A stretch of DNA of 64,000 nucleotides from Rhodococcus sp040643435 (GCF_040643435.1 NZ_JBEYUH010000008.1:62001-126000), one strand, 5' to 3'. Positions 16,917-26,038 are shown, counted from the first letter of the stretch. Notes: generated by a model from the sequence alone, not told the origin. Translations and numbers: made by a program.

Positions 16917-18215
16917 TCAGTCCGATCGGTCGGCGCGCGCCAGCATGTCGTCGAACTCCTCGATGTCGAGGGGTTCGGCCGTGACCGTCTTGCGCCCGTC
17001 GTAGACGTCGCGATCGATCTCGTCGTCGGCGTTGGCGACCAGCATCGCGACGAACGTGTCACCGTTGACGTTGAGGAACGTCCGGAAGATACCGGTGAAC
17101 CAGTCGACAGCGATCAGCAGGCCGACCGCCTCGAACGGCAGACCGAGCGAGGTCGCCAGGAACATCGCCACCACCGGGAAGCCGCCGGGCACGGTGATGG
17201 TGCCCATGTTGAGAAGGATCGCCAATCCCATGCCGAGAACGATCTGCCCGACGCTCAGGTCGATATCGCCGGCCTGGGCAAGGAACATCACGACGATCAT
17301 GTAGTTGAGGACGGCACCATAGGAGCCCATCGTCAGCCCGACCGACAGCGTGAAATTCGCGATCTTCTGGCTGACCCCGACCTTCTCGACCGTGTTCTTC
17401 AGGACCGTCGGGAAAGTGACCGCCGAACTGGTCGTGGTGACCGCGATCGCCGTCTGCTCGGCGAGCTTGGACGGCAGCTTCCACGGGCTCAACCGGGTCC
17501 GCACGCTCACCACGACGACGAAGAGCACAAACAGAATGAGCACGCCGAGGAGTGTGGTTCCGAGGTACGAGAGGCCGGTCGTCACGACCGAGAACCCGAC
17601 CTCACCGGCCAATGAGGCCAGCAGGCAGAAGACACCGATCGGGGCGACGTACATGACCAGCCTGATCATCGTCAGCACGATCTGCTGGACCTGATCGACG
17701 AATGTCAGGACGCGATCGTCGCCGGTCTTCGTGATGTGCTGGCGCAGCGCGATACCGAACAGCAGAGAGAAAACGATGATGGGGACCATGGTCGCCGTCG
17801 ACATCGCGTCGAAGATGTTCTTCGAGACGAAGTTCAAGACGGTGTCCTGCCAACCCAGGGCCTGGTCCGCGGACTTCTCGAGTGACGAATCCAGCTCGCC
17901 GTCGAAGACCATGCCGTCACCCGGGCGGACGATCGCACTGAGCACCCAGGCCAGAACCGCTGCGACCACGGAGAAACCGATCATCCACTTGAAGGTCCGG
18001 AACGCGATCTTGCCGGTCCCTGCGCCGCTCATCGATGCGGTTGCCGCGATGACCGAGGCCATCACCAACGGAACGATGGACATCTGGATCAATCGGATGA
18101 ACATGTCGCCGAGGAACTGCAGATTCGCCGCCCACTCCCCGACGATCAACCCGAATACCAGTCCCGCGATGGCAGCGATTCCTATTTGGAATCCTGAATG
18201 CCTCACAACGTTCAT
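16917..18215 (-). CDS. Dicarboxylate/amino acid:cation symporter (DAACS family)
   Basis: A 432-residue secondary transporter with about eight membrane helices and two re-entrant loops. The hallmark motifs are present with family-typical variation: AVTTTSSAVTFP (first hairpin), GLTMGSYGAVLNY, TITVPGGFPVVA and DWFTGIFRTFLNVNGD. The DAACS family imports glutamate, C4-dicarboxylates or cystine with Na+ or H+. The ligand residues do not allow me to choose among these. The ATG at 18213-18215 has GGAG seven bases upstream and replaces a longer frame from 18290. The C-terminal tail is acidic (DIEEFDDMLARADRSD). Confidence 0.92.
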   Translation of the reverse strand: MNVVRHSGFQIGIAAIAGLVFGLIVGEWAANLQFLGDMFIRLIQMSIVPLVMASVIAATASMSGAGTGKIAFRTFKWMIGFSVVAAVLAWVLSAIVRPGDGMVFDGELDSSLEKSADQALGWQDTVLNFVSKNIFDAMSTATMVPIIVFSLLFGIALRQHITKTGDDRVLTFVDQVQQIVLTMIRLVMYVAPIGVFCLLASLAGEVGFSVVTTGLSYLGTTLLGVLILFVLFVVVVSVRTRLSPWKLPSKLAEQTAIAVTTTSSAVTFPTVLKNTVEKVGVSQKIANFTLSVGLTMGSYGAVLNYMIVVMFLAQAGDIDLSVGQIVLGMGLAILLNMGTITVPGGFPVVAMFLATSLGLPFEAVGLLIAVDWFTGIFRTFLNVNGDTFVAMLVANADDEIDRDVYDGRKTVTAEPLDIEEFDDMLARADRSD

Positions 18216-18563
18216 CGAATCTCCAGACTCCGCACCGACGACACGTCCGATCGGAACGAACGTGACCGCGCAAACGTAAGGGGCGCTCACTACATCGGAG
18301 TTCCTGGCAGATTACGGCGACATTGCGAACCTGGACGCGCTCACAAGAGCCGTGCCCCCTCCCACCTGGTCGTGCCCGATTTCGACGACGGAGCCGTGCC
18401 CGCCTGATCGGCCTGAACCGCTGAGGCGGTCCGGTGCAGGTACAGGCACGTCCGTCGGCGCACTCGGGTCTCCGTACAGCACATCTCGGCCGGATAGTCA
18501 CTGGTTCTGTTCGGCCCGCACGTAATTCGTGACGTTTCGTGACCGCATTGGTTGGCTGCCTTC
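18216..18563. other. 348-bp intergenic region between symporter and YeiH cassette
   Basis: No convincing gene was found. It must contain the divergent promoters of the symporter and the YeiH pair. An open frame on the minus strand (18341-18565) contains CLYLHRTASAV, reminiscent of actinobacterial leader peptides, but its Shine-Dalgarno is weak and it runs too long. The only clear element is the direct repeat at 18526-18543. Confidence 0.4.
18526..18543 (+). repeat. Direct repeat TTCGTGAC x2 with 10-bp period
   Basis: TTCGTGAC occurs at 18526-18533 and 18536-18543, exactly one helical turn apart and 20 bp before the ATG of the 44-residue membrane peptide. Such spacing suggests a regulator binding tandem sites on one face of the helix. 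No candidate regulator is adjacent. Confidence 0.45.
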
Positions 18564-18698
18564 ATGACAGACGAACCTCAGCAAGTGGATGCCGCGCGCA
18601 CCACACTGCTCACCGAGGACTGGGCCGCGGTTGCAGCAGGCCTGCTTCTCATCGCCGCCGTACTGCTCGGCGTGATTCCTGCGGGGCTGGTCCCGTGA
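18564..18698 (+). CDS. Small single-span membrane protein (44 aa), coupled to YeiH-type transporter
   Basis: A 44-codon ORF with a polar N-terminus (MTDEPQQVDAARTTLLTEDW) followed by one hydrophobic helix, AAVAAGLLLIAAVLLGVIPA. Its TGA overlaps the GTG of the transporter gene as GTGA, the same coupling seen between real genes throughout this window. The codon use is typical of the region. I do not recognise a family. It may be an accessory subunit or an N-terminal segment of the transporter carried on a separate ORF. Confidence 0.6.
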   Translation: MTDEPQQVDAARTTLLTEDWAAVAAGLLLIAAVLLGVIPAGLVP

Positions 18699-19876
18699 CG
18701 ACCCGAGGCGCCGACGGGCCGAAGCCGGTCGAGACCGACAGCGAACCTCTCGCAGATGGTCGGGGCCGGCAAGCGGACCCGGCGGAGAAGGATCGGCGCC
18801 CCTCGGCTCCCGCACTGGCGGCGGCGGGAGTCGCCGTCGTCATCGTGCTGGGTGCACTCACCCGGTTCCTCGAACAGAACGTCCCGGAATGGGCCGAGGG
18901 CGGACCGCTCGAGCGCGTCGGCGGAGCAATCGAGTTCCCCGTCTACGCGATCGTCCTCGGTCTCCTCGGAAACCTCGTCCTCACCCGCACCGGCCTGCGC
19001 GACAAGCTTTCGGGCGGTTTCCGCACCGAGTTCTTCATCAAGACCGGCCTGGTACTGCTCGGCGCATCCATCAACCTGACCGTGCTCGTGACGGCCGCTG
19101 GCCCTGCAATCCTGCAAGGCCTGCTGCTCATCACCGCCGTGTTCTCGTTCAGCTGGTGGTTCGGCGGGAAACTCGGACTGGACGAGAAGCTGCGGGCATT
19201 GCTGTCCGCCGCAGTATCGATCTGCGGGGTCAGTGCCGCGATCGCTGCGGCCGGCGCGGTGCAGGCCAAGCGGGAACAACTCGCGTACGCCGCGTCGCTG
19301 GTGGTCGTATTCGCGCTGCCGTCGATCTTCCTGCTGCCCTGGCTCGCCGGAGTCTTCGGTCTTTCCGATGTCGTCGCCGGCGCCTGGATCGGCGGCAACA
19401 TCGACACGACCGCTGCGGTCGCGGCGTCGGGCGCAATCCTCGGCGACGACGCCCTGCAGATCGCCACCATCGTCAAGACCACACAGAACGCACTCATCGG
19501 ATTCGTGGCGGTGGGACTGACGGCATACTTCGCGCTGAAGGTGGAGCGTCGCCCCGGTTCGGCCCGGCCGAGTGCCGGCGAGTTCTGGGAACGCTTCCCG
19601 AAGTTCGTGCTCGGTTTCGTCGCGGCGTCGGTGATCGGCACACTGTGGGTGAAATTCGTCGACGACGGCAAGGCCGACATCGCCGTCATCAACGATCTGC
19701 GGACGTGGTTCCTGATCTTCGCCTTCGTCGCGATCGGCCTGGAGTTCTCCGCAAAGGGACTACGCGACGCCGGGTGGCGCCCGGTGGCGGTGTTCGGGTC
19801 GGCGACGGTGGTCAACATCGTCGTGGCGCTCGGTCTCGCGACGGTGCTGTTCGGCAATTTCCAACTGCCACAATGA
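18695..19876 (+). CDS. YeiH-type putative sulfate/anion exporter (PF03601)
   Basis: A 393-residue polytopic membrane protein of the YeiH/PSE family, about ten helices. Characteristic stretches are FFIKTGLVLLGASINL, VSICGVSAAIAAAGAV, GAWIGGNIDTTAAVAASGA and TWFLIFAFVAIGLEF. Family members are annotated as putative sulfate or anion exporters, with weak functional evidence. The N-terminal ~40 residues are polar. The GTG start at 18695 overlaps the preceding 44-aa ORF. A strong bidirectional hairpin follows the stop. Confidence 0.88.
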   Translation: MTTRGADGPKPVETDSEPLADGRGRQADPAEKDRRPSAPALAAAGVAVVIVLGALTRFLEQNVPEWAEGGPLERVGGAIEFPVYAIVLGLLGNLVLTRTGLRDKLSGGFRTEFFIKTGLVLLGASINLTVLVTAAGPAILQGLLLITAVFSFSWWFGGKLGLDEKLRALLSAAVSICGVSAAIAAAGAVQAKREQLAYAASLVVVFALPSIFLLPWLAGVFGLSDVVAGAWIGGNIDTTAAVAASGAILGDDALQIATIVKTTQNALIGFVAVGLTAYFALKVERRPGSARPSAGEFWERFPKFVLGFVAASVIGTLWVKFVDDGKADIAVINDLRTWFLIFAFVAIGLEFSAKGLRDAGWRPVAVFGSATVVNIVVALGLATVLFGNFQLPQ

Positions 19877-19878
19877 TC

Positions 19879-19908
19879 GATCGCCCCGCACCGTGGTGCG
19901 GGGCGATC
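19879..19908. terminator. Perfect 14-bp-arm hairpin, bidirectional terminator
   Basis: Arms GATCGCCCCGCACC and GGTGCGGGGCGATC are separated by GT. It lies 2 bp after the YeiH gene stop and 23 bp before the end of convergent hisI, so it can terminate both transcripts. No U-tract is present, as usual in actinobacteria. Confidence 0.85.
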
Positions 19909-19931
19909 TCACGTCTGTCGGTGCCGGATCG

Positions 19932-20288
19932 TCAGACCGACTCCGCCTCCAGCAGTACGTCGGTGTCGAAGCAGGTGTGCGTGCCGGTATGGCAGGCTGC
20001 ACCGACCTGGTCGACGACGAGCAACACGGTGTCCCCGTCGCAGTCCAACCGCACCTCGTGCACGTACTGCGTGTGCCCGGAGGTCTCTCCCTTGACCCAG
20101 TACTGCTGTCGTGACCGCGAGTAGTAGGTGGCCTTGCGGGTCGCAAGGGTGCGGGCCAGTGCCTCGTCGTCCATCCACGCCATCATGAGCACGTCGCCGG
20201 TGGACTTCTCCTGGACCACCGCGGCGAAGAGTCCGTCGTCGTTGCGCTTGAGACGCGCCGCGATCTCGGGGTCGAGGATGTTGCTCAT
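19932..20288 (-). CDS. hisI: Phosphoribosyl-AMP cyclohydrolase
   Basis: A 118-residue enzyme opening the purine ring of PR-AMP, the third step of histidine synthesis. Metal-binding motifs are VRLDCDGDTVLL and VGAACHTGTHTCF (Cys residues of the zinc site), with MMAWMDDEAL and YYSRSRQQYWVKGETSGH. It is the cyclohydrolase alone, without the HisE domain, as in mycobacteria. The ATG at 20286-20288 overlaps the hisF stop; a longer frame to 20687 is in the hisF shadow. Last gene of the his cluster; ends at the hairpin 19879-19908. Confidence 0.96.
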   Translation of the reverse strand: MSNILDPEIAARLKRNDDGLFAAVVQEKSTGDVLMMAWMDDEALARTLATRKATYYSRSRQQYWVKGETSGHTQYVHEVRLDCDGDTVLLVVDQVGAACHTGTHTCFDTDVLLEAESV

Positions 20289-21058
20289 CGGACCGTGATC
20301 CCCTCGGCGCGCATCGCGTCCTTGACCTCTCCGATGGTCAGTTCGCGGAAGTGGAAGACACTCGCAGCGAGTACCGCATCGGCACCAGCATGGATCGCCG
20401 GGGCGAAATGGTCGACGGCCCCGGCACCACCGGACGCGATAACAGGCACGTGCACGGCCTCGCGCGCGGCCTCGATCATCTTCAGGTCGAAGCCGTTCTT
20501 GGTGCCGTCGGCGTCCATCGAGTTGAGCAGGATCTCCCCGACTCCGAGTTCCTCGCCGCGACGAGCCCACTCGACAGCGTCGATTCCGGTGCCGCGACGA
20601 CCACCGTGGGTGGTGACCTCCCAGCCGCTCGGTGTCGGTTCCTGGCCGGCGGGGACGGTGCGCGCGTCGACCGACAACACGATGCACTGGGAGCCGAACC
20701 GCTCGGACATCTCGCGTAGAACCTCGGGACGCGCGATGGCCGCGGTGTTGACCGAGACCTTGTCGGCGCCGGCGCGCAGCAGACGGTCGACATCCTCGAC
20801 CGTGCGCACGCCCCCTCCGACGGTGAGTGGGATGAACACCTGTTCGGCGGTCCGCGTGACGACGTCGAGCATGGTGCCGCGGTCGCCGCTCGACGCGGTG
20901 ACGTCGAGGAAGGTCAGTTCGTCGGCGCCCTGCTCGTTGTAGAGCGCGGCAAGTTCGACCGGATCACCGGCATCGCGCAGGTTCTCGAAGTTGACCCCCT
21001 TGACCACCCGCCCTGCGTCGACGTCGAGGCACGGGATGACCCGAACGGCCAGCGTCAT
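20285..21058 (-). CDS. hisF: Imidazole glycerol-phosphate synthase, cyclase subunit
   Basis: HisF (257 residues), a TIM barrel, with HisH makes imidazole glycerol phosphate and AICAR. MTLAVRVIPCLDVDAGRVVKG has the catalytic Asp11-equivalent, quoted as VIPCLDVDAGRVVKG; LTFLDVTAS and GGGVRTVEDV are the phosphate sites, and LLNSMDADGTKNG holds the second catalytic Asp. The ATG at 21056-21058 has an ideal AAGGAG upstream. It overlaps both impA and hisI by 4 bp. Confidence 0.97.
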   Translation of the reverse strand: MTLAVRVIPCLDVDAGRVVKGVNFENLRDAGDPVELAALYNEQGADELTFLDVTASSGDRGTMLDVVTRTAEQVFIPLTVGGGVRTVEDVDRLLRAGADKVSVNTAAIARPEVLREMSERFGSQCIVLSVDARTVPAGQEPTPSGWEVTTHGGRRGTGIDAVEWARRGEELGVGEILLNSMDADGTKNGFDLKMIEAAREAVHVPVIASGGAGAVDHFAPAIHAGADAVLAASVFHFRELTIGEVKDAMRAEGITVR

Positions 21059-21897
21059 GTTCGATCTCCTTCGGAACCCAACTGCTCGGCGACGGACTGT
21101 TCCGTCGCCGACTTCACAATCTCCAGTATCTCGCCGTGCACCCCGGGTGCTGCGGCGACCACCGATCCGGAGCCGATCCGCCACGGCGCGCCCGCGAAGT
21201 CGGTGGCGATACCCCCGGCGGCATGCACGAGCGCGACACCGGCTGCATTGTCCCAGGGGTGATGGCCGAAGACGACGGCACCACCGATCGCACCTGCCGC
21301 GGTGAACGCGAGGTCGGCCCCGGTCGAGCCGTGCATGCGCAGCCGGGCGACCCGTCGGCTCAGTTCGGTGATCACCGCGAGGCGACGAGTGCCGGGAACG
21401 CGCCCGCGACTGTCGATGTCGAAGCTTCCGACCGCGATCATGACGTCCTCGAGTCGCGCCTGTCGCAGCGGCTCGGCGGGCTCACCGTTCACGAGCAGCG
21501 GCCCCTCGGCGGTGCCGGCGAAGCGCTGATTGGTCAACGGCAGCCAGGTGAGGCCGAGGATCGGTTCACCGTTCTCGACGAGGGCGAGCAGAATTCCTGC
21601 CATGGGCAGCCCGGCGGAGTAGTTGATCGTGCCGTCGATCGGGTCGAGCAACCACACGGTGCCCTGGTCCGCAGACGGGCCCCCGAACTCCTCGCCGTGC
21701 ACCGCGATGCCGGTGCGCTCGGCGAGGGCATCCGAGATCCGCCGTTCGAGTTCGAGATCGAGATCGGTCGCGAAGTCGTTCGGCCCCTTGTCGACGGTAC
21801 GCGGTGCCCCGTGCCCGGCGACGAAACGATCCGCGACCTCGTCGAGTACGCCGCTCGCGACGGCGAGCAGCCGGTTCAGGTCGGCGGAATCGGTCAT
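21055..21897 (-). CDS. impA: Inositol monophosphatase family protein (ImpA type)
   Basis: A 280-residue Mg-dependent phosphatase. The two metal motifs are intact: HGEEFGG followed by WLLDPIDGTINYSAGLPM, and the C-terminal HHPWDNAAGVALVHAAGG. It sits between hisA and hisF with 4-bp and 2-bp junctions, as impA (Rv1604) does in M. tuberculosis. Possible substrates are inositol phosphate or histidinol phosphate; in actinobacteria a monophosphatase-family enzyme performs the histidinol-phosphatase step, so either reading is open. The start is ATG at 21895-21897; the longer frame to 22518 is not coding. Confidence 0.92.
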   Translation of the reverse strand: MTDSADLNRLLAVASGVLDEVADRFVAGHGAPRTVDKGPNDFATDLDLELERRISDALAERTGIAVHGEEFGGPSADQGTVWLLDPIDGTINYSAGLPMAGILLALVENGEPILGLTWLPLTNQRFAGTAEGPLLVNGEPAEPLRQARLEDVMIAVGSFDIDSRGRVPGTRRLAVITELSRRVARLRMHGSTGADLAFTAAGAIGGAVVFGHHPWDNAAGVALVHAAGGIATDFAGAPWRIGSGSVVAAAPGVHGEILEIVKSATEQSVAEQLGSEGDRT

Positions 21898-21899
21898 CG

Positions 21900-22634
21900 T
21901 CAGCGTGAGACGGCGGCGAGCGCCTCGGTCAGCGTGAATCGGCCCGCGTACAGCGCCTTGCCGACGATTGCGCCTTCCACGCCCTCGTCGACGAGGGTCG
22001 CGATGGCACGCAGGTCGTCGACGGTCGAGACACCGCCGGATGCGACGACCGGGGCATCGGTCGCAGCGCACACCTCTCGGAGCAGGTCGAGGTTCGGCCC
22101 GGTGAGCGTGCCGTCCTTGGTGACGTCGGTGACGACGTAACGCGAGCAGCCGTCGCGTTCGAGTCGCTCGAGCACCTCCCACAGGTCGCCACCGTCGGAG
22201 ACCCAGCCGCGGCCGCGCAGTCGCCACTGCCCGTCGAGGAGTTTGACGTCGAGTCCCACTGCGATCCGGTCGCCGAACTCGCCGATGACGCGTGAGCACC
22301 ATTCGGGATTCTCGATCGCCGCGGTGCCGAGGTTCACGCGGGCACAGCCGGTGGCGAGGGCCGCGGCAAGTGTTTCGTCGTCGCGGATGCCGCCCGACAG
22401 TTCGACGTTCACGTCGAGTTCGCCGACGACGTCGGCGAGGAGAGCACGATTGTCGCCGCGGCCGAACGCCGCGTCGAGGTCGACCATGTGCACCCACTCG
22501 GCGCCGGCATTCTGCCATTCGAGGGCGGCGTCGCGGGGCGAACCGTAGCCGGTCTCGCTGCCCGCCTCTCCCTGAACGAGGCGAACTGCTTCACCATTGA
22601 CGACGTCGACTGCGGGCAAAAGGACCAGGCTCAC
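21900..22634 (-). CDS. hisA: PriA/HisA: ProFAR isomerase (likely bifunctional with TrpF activity)
   Basis: A 244-residue (beta-alpha)8 isomerase. Key motifs: LLPAVDVVNGEAVRLVQGE with the catalytic Asp, VELSGGIRDDETL, VTDVTKDGTLTGPN with the second Asp, and VVASGGVSTVDDL. No separate trpF is found with the trp genes in this window, and actinobacterial HisA homologues (PriA) usually serve both histidine and tryptophan synthesis, so bifunctionality is expected. The GTG at 22632-22634 is chosen (VSLVLLPAVD); another in-frame GTG at 22643 is possible. It is the first his gene after the interruption at 22.7-26.3 kb and so needs its own promoter. Confidence 0.94.
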   Translation of the reverse strand: MSLVLLPAVDVVNGEAVRLVQGEAGSETGYGSPRDAALEWQNAGAEWVHMVDLDAAFGRGDNRALLADVVGELDVNVELSGGIRDDETLAAALATGCARVNLGTAAIENPEWCSRVIGEFGDRIAVGLDVKLLDGQWRLRGRGWVSDGGDLWEVLERLERDGCSRYVVTDVTKDGTLTGPNLDLLREVCAATDAPVVASGGVSTVDDLRAIATLVDEGVEGAIVGKALYAGRFTLTEALAAVSR

Positions 22635-22707
22635 TGCGTACACATTAGTGCCTGCACCGGTGACGCCGTTAAACGCATCCCCGGGGTGCCGGGGAATGCG
22701 CCGTCGG

Positions 22708-24973
22708 TCATGTCGACCGCGCCGCGTCGAGGGCCAGGGAGGTGGGGGTCGGCCGACCCGTGTAGTCGTCGACGGGTCCCTCGTACAGGACCGTTCCACC
22801 GTGTCGCCCCGGCCCGGGCCCGAGATCGACGATGTGGTCGGCGTGCCGGATCACGTCCAGGTGATGCTCGATGACGACGACCGTGTGGCGCCGGTCGACG
22901 AGATCGTCGAAGACCTGCAGGAGGGTGCCGACATCCTCGGCGTGCAGGCCGGTGGCCGGCTCGTCCAGCACGTAGAGAGTCGGCGTGTTCACCCGCCCGA
23001 GTTCCTTCGCGATCTTGACCCGTTGACACTCGCCTCCCGAGAGCGTGCCGAGCGACTGGCCGAGGCGGAGGTAGTCGAGACCCACACCGGAGAGTGCGCT
23101 CAGCCCGCGGATGATCTCCGGATGCGGCAGCGCCTCGAGGGCACGACCGACCGTGAGGTCGTCGACGTCCGCGATCGACAGGCCGTTCACGGTGTGGCCG
23201 AGAACCTCCGCCGTGAATCGGCGGCCGTGGCAGGTGTCGCAGACGACCTCGTGCCCGTCCATGAAGGCGAGGTCGACGTACACGACACCGGCCCCCTTGC
23301 AGGCCGGGCACGCGCCCGCCGAGTTCGCGCTGAACAGGCTCGCCGGCACACCGTTGTGTTCGGCGAACATCCGCCGAAGGGCCGGGGCGATGCCGGTATA
23401 GGTGATCGGCGAGGAGCGGCGGTTCGTGCTCACCGGCCGCTGGTCGATCACCGTGGCGTCGTGCTGGTCGACGAGTTCGGCTGCGAGACTGGACTTTCCC
23501 GACCCGGCGACACCGGTGAACACGGTGAGCACACCGGTGGGGATCCGCACCGTCAGGTTGCGGAGGTTGTTGCGGCACGCATCGCTGATGGTGAGCCGGC
23601 CGGTCGCGGCACGTGCGGCGCGACGATGTCCGTTGTCCCCCCCGCAGCGATCGGCCGGTGGCGGTGTCGGCTCCGTGCAACCGGTCGAAGGTGCCCTGGA
23701 AGGCCAGGCGGCCACCGGATGAGCCCGCGCCGGGACCGATCTCGATCACCTGGTCGGCGTGGGCCATCACCGCGGGATCGTGTTCGACGACGAGGACGCT
23801 GTTGCCGCTGTCGCGAAGCAGTTCGAGGAGTCCGATCATCGATTCCACGTCGGCCGGATGCAGACCGACCGTCGGCTCGTCGACGACATAGGTCATCTCC
23901 GTCAGGCTCGAACCGAGGTGCCGGACCATCTTGATCCGTTGCGACTCGCCGCCCGAGAGCGTGGTGGTCGCCCGGGCGAGCGCGAGATAGCCGAGCCCGA
24001 TCGTCACCATCGCCTCGAGCAGGGCCGTCAGTGCAGCCACCACGGGTGTCGCACGCTCGTCGTCGACGGCGCGCACCACCTCGAGCAGTTCGGTGATCTC
24101 CAGGCGGGACAGCTCCCCGATCGTGTGGCCGCGAAGGGTGACCGCTCGCGCGGCTGCGTTCAGCCGTTCCCCGCCGCAGTCCGGGCACGTCTCGGCGCGG
24201 GTGAACCGCCGGATGACGTCCTGTTTGCGTTCGGAGAGATTGTCGGAGGTGTGCAGGTGGATCCGCTCGAACCTCTCGACGACGCCTTCGTAACCGTCCG
24301 GCGGCTTGTGCCCCAGCGCCGCAGCGGCATCGCCGCCGTAGAGAAGCGCCTCCCGTTCGGCGGGTCTCCACGCGCGCAGCGGTGTGTTCGCGTCGAAGGA
24401 GCCGATGTCGGCGTACTGCTCGTACCAGTACCCACCGCTGCCGAATCCGGGTACCAGGATCGCCCCCTCGGCGAGGGATCTGTCGAGGTCGAGGAACCGC
24501 TCGACGGCACTGACGACGATCTCGCCGAGCCCGGCGCAGGTCGGGCACATCCCGTTGGGGTCGTTGAACGAGAATCGGTTCGATTCCCCGAGGACGGGTG
24601 TACCCACCCGGGAATACAGCAGCCTCAGATACGTCCAGGTGTCGGTGATGGTGCCGACCGTCGAGCGCGCATTGCCCCCCAGCCTGCGCTGGTCGACGAC
24701 GATCACGGGCGTGAGGCCGCCGATGTGGTCGACATCGGGCCGCGTCCATTTCGGCAGCCGGTTCCGGGTGAACGGCGGGTACGTCTCGTTCAACTGGTAA
24801 CCGGCCTCCGCAGCGATCGTGTCGAAGACCAGCGACGACTTGCCGGAACCGGACAGCCCGACGATCACCACGAGTCGGTTCCGCGGAATGCTCAGATCGA
24901 TTCCGGCCAGGTTGTGAGTTCGGGCGCCCCGGATCGTGATGTGCCGTCCGCGCGCGCTCGTGTCGGTCGCCAT
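22708..24973 (-). pseudogene. UvrA-like twin ABC ATPase, frameshifted at a G7 run
   Basis: A UvrA-related protein with two ABC modules but shorter than true UvrA (about 754 residues if repaired). The N-terminal frame (from 24973) has Walker A VGLSGSGKSS, zinc-site CPTCAGLG, CPDCGGERL and LSGGESQRIKM. The second module lies in another frame (to 22708): VAGSGKSS, CPACKGAG, LSGGECQRVKI and LDEPATGLHAEDV. The switch falls in a run of seven C (plus strand, 23637-23643); removing one base joins them as RSLRGDNGHRRAA. This is a real single-base mutation, a phase-variable tract or a base-calling error. Relatives are linked to drug resistance or DNA repair. It is divergent from a WYL regulator. Confidence 0.8.
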
Positions 24974-24993
24974 GACTGCGACGCTACGAGCTG

Positions 24994-25016
24994 TTGCGGC
25001 CGGATCTCGGCCGCAA
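24994..25016. promoter_or_regulatory. 23-bp inverted repeat between the UvrA-like and WYL genes
   Basis: TTGCGGCCG-GATCT-CGGCCGCAA, perfect 9-bp arms, lies in the 63-bp divergent gap, 20 bp from the UvrA-like start and 20 bp from the WYL start. It is the most likely operator for the WYL regulator, controlling both genes. Position and symmetry are seen; binding is inferred. Confidence 0.6.
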
Positions 25017-25036
25017 TCCGAGGGAGAATGGCAGTC

Positions 25037-26020
25037 ATGTCCGACGTCACCGAACGGATGCTCGCGTTGTTGTCGCTCCTACAGACAGGTCGCGCGCTCG
25101 GTGGGGACGAACTGGCCCGGCGGCTGCAGGTGAGCCGCCGGACGCTCCGTCGCGACGTCGACCGTCTGCGCGGCTACGGATATCCCGTCGAGACCCGGTC
25201 CGGGCCCGGTGGTTTCTACCGTCTGACGTCGGGACGCACGATGCCCCCGCTGGTACTCGACGACGACGAGGCCGTCGCGGTGTTGCTGGGTCTTGCCACT
25301 CTCGCAGCCACCGGCCCGGCCGAAGGTGGACTGGACGACGCCGCCATGCGTGCCTACGGCAAGCTCGATCAGTTCTTGCCCGCCAGACTTCGTCCCAGGG
25401 TGACGGCCGTTCGCGGGGCCGTGGAGACGTCCGCGCTGCAGGCTCCGAGCGTGTCCGCGGACCTGCTCGGCACCGTGGCGGAAGCGATCGCACGGTGCGA
25501 GGTGCTCACCTTCGAGTACATCGATGCTCGGGGCGCGTCGAGCTCTCGGCGAGTCGAACCGCACCGGCAAGTGCATCATCTGCTGCGGTGGTACCTCCTC
25601 GGATGGGACGTCGAGCGCGGGGATTGGCGGGTGTTCCGCCTCGACCGCGTGCAGGATCTGTTGCGCACCGGACACCGATTCGCCCTCCGTCCCCTCCCGG
25701 CCGAATCGGCTACCGAATATCTGCGGCAAGGACTCCGACAGGGCAGGACACGAGTGGAACTGGATGTGGACGCCCCGGCCGCGCAGGTGGCCGACGCACT
25801 GAAATATCAGGATGCCGAGATCCGTTCGCAGAGGAACGGCCGGACCGAGGTCCACCTGGCAGTCGATTCATGGCACTGGCTGGTCCTCGCGGCGGCCCTT
25901 CTCGATGCCGACGTCCGCATGCGTGCGGAACCGGAGATCGCCCGGGCCTGCGCGGTGTTCGCCGATCGTCTACGCACAGCGGCGGATGACGCTGTCACCT
26001 CCGGGGCGATTGCGAGGTGA
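25037..26020 (+). CDS. WYL-domain transcriptional regulator (DeoR-type HTH)
   Basis: A 327-residue regulator with an N-terminal helix-turn-helix (LGGDELARRLQVSRRTLRRD) and a middle/C-terminal WYL domain containing RRVEPHRQVHHLLRWYLLGWD and the WRVFRLDRVQ strand (quoted in parts; residues about 185-215). WYL domains sense ligands, often nucleic acids or small molecules, and frequently regulate DNA-repair or defence genes. The ATG at 25037 (MSDVTERML) is preferred; the ATG at 25028 would place GAGGGAG too close. Divergent from the UvrA-like ATPase with a shared palindrome, so these two probably form a small stress-inducible pair. Confidence 0.88.
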   Translation: MSDVTERMLALLSLLQTGRALGGDELARRLQVSRRTLRRDVDRLRGYGYPVETRSGPGGFYRLTSGRTMPPLVLDDDEAVAVLLGLATLAATGPAEGGLDDAAMRAYGKLDQFLPARLRPRVTAVRGAVETSALQAPSVSADLLGTVAEAIARCEVLTFEYIDARGASSSRRVEPHRQVHHLLRWYLLGWDVERGDWRVFRLDRVQDLLRTGHRFALRPLPAESATEYLRQGLRQGRTRVELDVDAPAAQVADALKYQDAEIRSQRNGRTEVHLAVDSWHWLVLAAALLDADVRMRAEPEIARACAVFADRLRTAADDAVTSGAIAR

Positions 26021-26038
26021 TTCGGTACAGCGCCGACA

